From positions 1 to 64,000 of the forward strand of contig JAGASI010000026.1 in NCBI GenBank assembly GCA_017621845.1: 64,000 nucleotides of DNA, in the 5' to 3' direction. The position numbers and the translations under genes were made by a program. Source of the stretch: Muribaculaceae bacterium (GTDB lineage Bacteria > Bacteroidota > Bacteroidia > Bacteroidales > Muribaculaceae). Below the pieces are notes generated by a model. It saw only the letters and a list, made by a program, of their open reading frames with translations. It was not told the DNA's origin and did no database searches. Every line of letters starts with the position of its first letter. The first letter of the stretch is position 1. This document shows, piece by piece, positions 19,801 through 28,800 of this stretch.

Positions 19801-22800
19801 TGGGTGAGCAACGGCAACCTCGTCATCCAAGACGGCAAAGTCGGCGTGCTTAATGCCAAGAGCAACGAGTACGGCGAGGTTACACGCGAGTTTGAGGGGA
19901 CACTGAAGCATGACAAGATGCTACCGCGCATCAAAGCCATGATTGACGTGCGCACTGCAATGAAACGTCTAATCGCAGGGCAGATAGAGGGTGAGAACGA
20001 CAAGACCCTTGCCAACCTGCGTAGTGAGTTGCAGAAAGCCTATGATGCCTTTGTAGACAAGTATGGACGCTTGCATGACAGCAAGAACGCTTTCATCCTT
20101 GACGATATAGACTGCTACACCATGCAGGCTCTTGAAAAATGGAAGAGTGGCAAGTTTGAGGGACTATCGGACATCTTCACCAAGAACACAATCAAATCGG
20201 CAATGCGATTTGATGAGGTCAACACACCGCAGGATGCAATAAGCGCATCACTCGCAGAGTATGGCTATGTTCGCCCCGACTTCATGAGCAAGGCACTCGG
20301 CGATAAATGGGCAGACCAGTGTGCAGACTTCGTGTTCCTCAACCCGAATACGGAGGATGACTATGTGACACGCGATGAGTATCTGAGCGGTGATGTGGTC
20401 ACCAAACTTGCAGATGCACGCGAGGCCGCCAAGAACGATAGCCGCTTTGAGAAAAATGTAGCAGCACTTGAAGAAGTGCAACCCACTCGCATCCCCTTTG
20501 ATGATATTGCTATCGGACTTGGAGCGCGATGGATACCCGATGACATCCTCAATGACTTCGTGCAGGAAATCTTCGGCCTTCACGCTAACTACAGCAGCCG
20601 CAACCGCAGGTATGACCCCGAACTCGGCAGGTATGTGAGCGACATGAAGAGCGGTGTCCGTTATATCCCCGAGATTGACTCCTATGAAATCAACATAGAC
20701 AGCAAGGAACTCGGAGGGGCCGCCGATGAATGGGAAACTCCACGCAAGTCAGCCAAAGAAATTCTCAAAGCCGCCCTTGAAGATAAGACTCTTGTCATCA
20801 AAATGAGAGGCGATGAGGATGTTGTTGACGAGGAGCAGACCGAACTCGCAAACCAAAAGATTGAAGAACTGCGTGAAAAATTTGAGCAGTGGCTTCCGTC
20901 TAACCCCGACCGCGTGGAGAGATTGGAGCAGGAGTATAACGACCGCTTCAACCGCACCGTCAAACGCAAGTTCAACGGACAGCACCTTGTAATACCCGGA
21001 CTGATGGGAATGGAGCTGCGCCCTCACCAAAAGGATGCAGTGTGGATGCTCATAAACAATCGCGGAGGTATAGTTGACCACATTGTAGGCGCAGGCAAAA
21101 CCTTGGTGATGCAGGCCGCCATCATGGAAATGCGCCGAATGGGCATAGCCAAGAAGCCTATGATTGTTGCGTTGAAGTCAACAGTGTCGCAGATTGCGCG
21201 AGAGTTCAAAGAGGCGTTCCCATCCGCTCGCGTGCTTGCCCCTAATGACAGCGACTTCCAAAAGGAGAACCGCAAGAAGTTCATAGCCAATATATCGTTG
21301 AATGACTATGATTGTGTAATCCTAAGTCATGAGCAATATGGTATGCTTCCTCACACCGAGGAGGCAGAGCAGGCTGTCATCAGCGAGCAACTGCAAATGC
21401 TTGACAATATGATTGAGTATTTGTACGGCACTGACCAATCCCAACTTACCAAGCGACAAATCAAGGCACTTGAAGTAAGGCGTAAAAACCTTATCGCCAA
21501 GATGGAGAAACGCATGGATAGAAAGGTAGACCGCGAGTTCTGCTTTGAGAACCTTGGTGTGGACTACCTCTTTGTCGACGAGAGCCACCAATTCAAGTCA
21601 TTGCCATACGTCACAAGTTATCAGCAGATAGCAGGACTTGCGGACGCCAAGGGAAGCAACCGCGCTGTGGCATTGCTTACAGGCATACGGCACTTACAAA
21701 AGATGCACCAAGGCGATAAGGGCGTGGTATTCCTTTCGGGAACTACCATCACCAACTCGCTTGTGGAGATTTACAACCTCCTCAATTGCCTGCGTCCGCG
21801 TGAGATGCAACGTCTTGGCATGACCACCTTTGACGCATGGGCAAGCGTTTTCGCCGACCATACGTCAGAGTTGGAGGCAGGAACTACGGGAGAGTTCAGA
21901 ATGAAAGACCGCTTCCGCAGTTTCAAGAATGTGCCGGAACTCTCACAACTCTATGCCGAGATTGCCGATGTGCGCAATGACACAAACCTCAAACTTCCCA
22001 AGCCTGCATTGCAGAGCAACACGGTTATCGTGCCTGCGAGCGATGCAATATCGGAAATCAACCGCGAGATTGTCCACATGCTCAACACAAGGGATGGCAG
22101 TTATTTCGGCATACACCCGGATAATCCTGACAAATACCCTTGGGGACTTGCAGCCGCCACCCTTTCGGCAAAGGCCGCAGTATCACCTCGCCTCATATTC
22201 CCCGACATGGAGGATGAGGGAGGAAAAGTCGGTGCTGTATGCGCAAACGTCAAGAAATACTATGATGAGATGACCGACCAAAAAGGCGTGCAGCTCATCT
22301 TCTGCGAACTTGGCGTGCCGGGCAAAGACAAGTCTTACGATGTCTATACCGACATCATTGAACGTCTTACCAATGACGGAATACCCAAGTCGGAGATAGC
22401 CTACATACAGCAGGCAACAACCGAGGAGAAGCGCAAAGACCTTTTCCAACGAGTAAGAGATGGCAAAGTGCGTATCCTTATCGGAGGAACAAAGAACATG
22501 GGTACAGGCGTGAACGTGCAGACTCGCATCACCGATATGCACATGGTGACTGTGCCTTGGACTCCGTCCGCCCTTGAACAATGCTTAGGCCGTGGCGGCC
22601 GACAGGGCAACATCATTGCCCGCGACTTCATGGGCAACAAGGTAAGGGTACATTATTACGCCACCGAGGGAAGCCTTGACCTCTACAAGTATCAGTTGCT
22701 TGATGCCAAGGGCAAGATGTTCACCCAATTCAAGATGGGCACCGTCAACGGAGAGAGAACCTTTGACGAGGGCGCAGGAGAGGAGGATGGATTTGACCCC

Positions 22801-25800
22801 GCTGAAATGGTAGCGCGTCTTTCGGGCAACCCTGTAATCTTTGAGAGAGCGAAGCAGGATAAGAAAGTCAAGAAACTCCGCGCCTTGCGCAATGGATTTG
22901 AACGTGACTATCAGCGCAAGAAAGCCAAGTTTACCGAACTCACCGATAGGAAAGACAAACTTGAACGACTTGTCAGACTGAATGAACGTGACGTGAAAGA
23001 CTTAGAGCGCGAGGGATTTGTCAAGAATGACAAGGGTGTGTATCCGAGCGAGGTCATGGTAATTGAGGGTTCATCCATCTACGGAGGACGCAGATTTGAC
23101 AAACCCAAGGAGGCAGGCGAATACATCCTTGACCTGCTTTCCAAAGGCAAGAACGTAACTCTCGCAGGCTTTGGCAAGCGTGCAAAGGTAGTCACTGTCA
23201 ACGAGGAGGCAGACGGCCTTTTCGCGTCACACTATGAACTTCACATGGGTGACGGCAGAAGCGACATCAAGTACACAACAACATTGCACACCGAGCCGAC
23301 AACGGCAGGTTTGGCATTCCGCTCATTGCTTGAAAAGGTGATGAGAGCAGGAGGAATATATTCCCGTGACCTTGAAGAAACGAAGAACAAACTCAATGGT
23401 CTGAACATCGGCGATGGAGTATTCCCAAGACAAGCCGAACTTGACGAGGCAGTTGCGAAACTCAAAGAACTGAACGCCGAGTACAATAGACTCGGCGATG
23501 CCGGACTGACACGCAACGAGCATAATACATCGGGTCGTTTCGGTGACAAAGCCATGCTTCGTCCTATGGAGGAGGGAGAGCCGGACACCGAGATGCTTGA
23601 AAGCCTCAGCGATGATGAACTTGTGCCTGTGTTCCGCAACGTGCAGGTGCTTCCGGGTATGACAGACCTCGCCTCGCCGATGGCGGCCAAGGATTTGGCA
23701 ACAGGTGGATACCGCACGATAGCACCGCGCCAATGGAACGGCTCATACTCCAATGTTGAACTGACCGAGGAACAGCAGATGATGTATGACGAACTCGCCG
23801 AGAAAGGCTATGTGATGATAGACGGCAAGAAGCGCACTCGTTTTGACATATCGCCGGAACGCTACTTTGAGGCACGCGCCACCAAAGAGCCTGCGTTGAT
23901 GTTCAAACTTGACAAGGGCGTGGACGGCATTGTGCCTGCATCAGAGAACCCCTATGACCACGGCAAGTTCAACACCCTCAACCTGCAATTCTCAACCGGC
24001 TACAAGCGTCCCAACCTTGTGATGGTGCAGAGCGTCATGCCCAAGAGCGAGCTGCGCAAGATGATGGCCAATGACGAGGTAGCCGAGGGAATGTACCACG
24101 CACCCTTTGCCAAGAACTCAACAGGCATAGTGTCATGGACGAACGGCGATAAACTTGCCCTCTCGCGTTGGAGCAAGATTATCCGTGTCCTCACCAACCA
24201 AGAGGTAGCGGAGCGCATCAACTCTTATTGGCAGAAGAACCCTGCAAAGAGTCCTGCCGAGAGCACGGACGCACGCGACCCATTCAACTACACTCCGCAG
24301 GTGCTTGAACGCCTGCAAGAGATGGGATGGAAGTTTGACGAGGATAAATTGGCAAGACTCGCATCGCGCACCCCGGAGGAGATAGAGGCTTCCTACCAAG
24401 GTATGCCATACGTCACCGATGAGGACATAGCGCGCCTCAACGCCAAGTATGCCGATGAACGCCACTCATCGCTGTGGGATAAAGAACCCGATGAGTTCCT
24501 GCGCGAGGCCGAGGAGAACACCATGGCCGACAAGGTTCAGCAGATGTCGGAGCGGATGAACACGCCGGTCCGCATCCTGCGTACCCCGGAGGAAATCCAA
24601 GCCTATGCCCGAAACCCACGCGAGGCCAAGGCCAAGGGTATCTCGCGCATTGAGCGCGGAGGTAGCCGTGTGGCCGAGATTGCCATACTGCTTCCCAACA
24701 ATGCCGACCTCGCCGATGTAGAGAACACATTCCTGCATGAGGGCATGGGACACGATGGCTTGCGCCTGCTGTTCCCGACAAAGGAATTGCTTGACAACGC
24801 ACTTGACGAGCTCTACAACACCTCCACCGATGCAATCAAGGCCGACATTGACGCACGCGCCAAGCGGATTTATGATGCAGAGGTTGACCGCATATTCCGC
24901 GAGAAGCAGGCAGCCCACGACAACGTGGCCGATGCCAATGCCAACTACTATACCGACATGGCCGAGGCACACGCAGAAGCCAACGCCAAGCGCGAGCAGA
25001 TGAAGCGCGATGCCACCGAGGAGTACGGTGCCAACGTGGCAGGCAAGGTCGGCGAGAAAGGCTTTGAGAAGATGACCGCCGAGGAGCAGACATTTTGGGG
25101 CAAGATGAAAGCCATGCTCCAAAAGGCGTTTGAGGCACTCCTGCGCGGTCTGAAAATCCCGAAGATGCGCAAGTGGACTGACAAGCAATGGGCGTACATC
25201 TACCACAAGGCATACAAGATGAAGAAAGCCAATGGCAGGATGAGCGTCATTGAGGAGGCCGAGGACATAACCATGCGCCGTAAGACAGGCTATGATGCAG
25301 ACGAGAGGACGATGTTCCGTGACCCGGACATGAGCCTTGAGGAAACCATCACCAAGATGAAAGCCGAGATTATGCAGGCCAACACCGACAACTTGCAGGC
25401 CAAGCGCGATGCCATGCGAGCAATCGGGGGCAACCTCAACCACCTGCGTCAGGCTATGGCACGTCAGCGCGAATATGACATCACCACTGTCAAGAGCGTG
25501 ACCGACCTCGCCAAGATACTCATGGACGCAGGCCTGCTTGATGACATGAGCAAGTTTGAAACCAAGCGCATCCTCGGTGCTGTCAACAATGTTGTCGGCA
25601 AGCAGGACGTGAGTCAGTATGTTCAGAAGGTGATGGATATAATGGTAGACAACCAACTGCGCAACGGAGCAGGCGCGTTCGGCAAACTCCTCGCCATCCG
25701 AGGGAGCCGCGTAGACGCTCGCGGAATTGAGGTGCAGGGCGAACTTGACCCGGACGGACAGCGCATAGCGCAGGTTGTAAGGAAGTCAACGTCCCTGCCC

Positions 25801-28800
25801 AAGGATGACATTGACAACCGCATCGCCGAGGCCATCAACCGCATGAGCAGCCCCGACCAAGCAATCGCGGACGAGGTAACCCTTGAATACGCAGGCCTGC
25901 AAATCGCCCGACAGTATGTTGAGGACATCACCGAGAGCAAGGCCGAGGAGAAAGCACTGCGCGACAGCATCAAGCAGGCCAAGGAGGATAAGGACGCCGG
26001 GCAGATGACGGATGACGCATACAAGCAATATGTGGAGTCCACCAACGATGCCATACGTCAGAATAAGATTGAGCGTGCCGAGGCATATCAATCCCTCATT
26101 GAGCAGATGGGTGACGCACTGAGCGCAAGCGTTGAGCGAGCCAAGGCGTGGCGCGAGGCCGAGAAACAGCGCGTTGAGGAAATCCACCACAACGCCAACT
26201 CCGACATGGAGGGCAGGCCGACCGATGAACATCACAAGGATGACCGCGTGCAGAAACTCTCCAACAATAGTTTCGTCCGCTTCATGCTTGCGCCCCTCGG
26301 CACGTTTGACCAGATGTTGCGTATGTTCGGCAAGAAGAACGTGCGTGGCGAGGGTTATCTTTGGGACCGTTATATGCGCGGATGGGTTAAGGCCGCCGAG
26401 AAAGAGTACACGGGTTATCGTGACGCTCTGAAAGTCCTTGACGCAAAGGTCAGCGAGATATACGGCAAGAAGATGACGTGGGGTGACCTATTTGCCATCG
26501 ACCGAAAACTCCCGAAAGCATCCGTGAGATTTTGGGACGGAGGCGAGATGAAAGACCACGAACTCACGCAGGGCAACCTGCTCTACATCTACATGGCCGA
26601 CAAGATGAGTGACGGACGTATGAAACTGCGCCGTATGGGTATCACCGAGGATGACATTGAGAACATCAAGGACTTCCTTGACCCGAAGTTCATTCAACTT
26701 GCGGATTGGATGCAGGAGGAGTTCCTCGTCGGCAAGCGCAACGAGTACAACGAGGTACACAAGCGTATGTTCGGCGCGTCCATGGCCGCCATTGAGAACT
26801 ACTTCCCCTTGAAGATACTCGCCAACGCGAGATTGGAGAATGTGGACGTAGCCGATGACACCACGGACACCGCTCTGCCTGCGACCTCAACAGGTAGCAT
26901 CATCAAGCGCAGGCGCAACAACCTCGCCCTTGACGTGACCGGTGCCAACGCTTTCTCCGTCATCCTTGACCACCTACAGCAGATGGAGCGGTGGGCCGCG
27001 TTCGCAGAGTTCAACCGCGACCTCAACACCCTGCTTTCATACAAGCGTTTCCGCAACCAAGTTATGAACATGAGCAGTGTGTATGGTGGAGGCAAGACGC
27101 TGTGGACGAATTTCCGCAACGTGAGCAGTATGGCCGTCGGAGCATACCGACCGCCGATTGCAGCTCTTGACAAGGCCGCTGTCAACATCGCCAAGGGTGT
27201 CACAGCCGCCAAGGTAAGTTTCCGTGTGTTCACCGCACTGAAGCAGTTCCTCTCCATGCCTTCCTACCTTTCGGACAGCAATCCTCTCTACCTTGCGGCC
27301 AACATCGCCAATCCTTACGGAGCATGGAAATGGTCGATGGAGAACCTGCCGTTGTTTGAGAAGCGATGGAGAAGCCGAATGGCAGGTGACCCGCGCCTGC
27401 TGAAATCGGATATGGACTGGAAGATGTGGCGAAGCCGTGTCGTTGAGATTGCCTCGCGCGTAGGTATGTCCCCCAACGCATTTGTGGACGCGCTGACAGT
27501 TGCCATCGGCTCACACGCCATATATCAGAGCCGACTCGCAGGTTACAAGCGCAAAGGGTATGACCCCGATGTTGCCGAGGAGCGAGCCAAGCAGGACGCT
27601 ACAATCCTGTTCAATCAGACACAGCAATCAAGCGAGGGCGCGTTCCTCTCCACCATGCAGGTTGACCGCTCGTGGCTTTCGGTGCTGTTCACTGTATTCC
27701 GCAACTCGTCCATGTCCTACACACGTCAGTTGTATGACTCCCTGCGTAGCCTCAAACGCTACATGACGCCGGGCAACAAGGCGTTGAGCGTGGAGTTCAT
27801 GGCCAAGCAGATGTGGCGTGACGGCATAGACCCCGACAAGGCCGACATCAACGCCAAGCGCGAATACCGCCGGAACATCATCCGCGACCTTGCGAGAGTG
27901 GCCGTGTTCGGCTTTGCCCTGCAATTCGCATGGAACTTGGGCGCATACCTACCTTACATCCTCATGGGTGAAGATGACTCCGAGAAAGACAAGATGTGGG
28001 ACGATGTATTGAACCATACTTACTTCGGAAGCATTGAGGGTCTGACAGGCGGTGACGTGATGAGTTCGGCAGGTCAGATGTGGCTCAACGGAGAGAGCAA
28101 TTGGGAGTATCTTGCAAAGGATATGCCGTTGGCAAGCGACCTCGCAACCATCCTCCGCAAGATGCCGAATGACCAAAAGGCCGCCGTGAATGACATACTC
28201 AACCTGCTTGTGCAGTCGGGCGTGGGTGTCAATCCCCAATCGCTGACCGACATCGTTGTCGCAACGATGGACTACTTCGGCGATGACGCGCAGACCTCGC
28301 GCGAGTTCGGCCTGCTGATGGCACGCATCTTCAACTGTCCGCAGAGTCAGATAGACAAACTCTATTTTGACGAACTCGGAGCGTCAGCCGAGGAGGCAAG
28401 CAAGATGACCCCCTCGCAGATTGCCGAGCGATACGCACGCTACAAGATACGCCGAGGCGCACCCTTGACAGGCTGGGCATACGGAAGCGAGGAGCGAGAG
28501 CAAATCATGGAGAAATACCGCAAGCGCAGTAACACCCTCGCCAAGGAACGCCTCACGCGCGTCACCGACAAGGCCGTGTCCGACTCCCTCAAAACATGGG
28601 ACGAGGAATACAAGACCACCAAAGACCGCGTGAGCGCGATACGCAAGGTAAGGGAGCGTGACGAGGACCGTTACTATGAGATGCTCGATGAACTGGAGGC
28701 CACCCCCGAATTTGACCGCTACCAAATCATCACCGACTACAAGCGTGACGTGGACGAACTCACCAAAGAATGGCTACGCGCCAAGACCCCGGAGCAACGC

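Noticed and set aside
24466..25656. 396-codon minus-strand frame opposite the giant gene
   Set aside because: It is an antisense shadow of a conserved plus-strand coding region, with unusual Leu/His/Val-rich composition and no motif.
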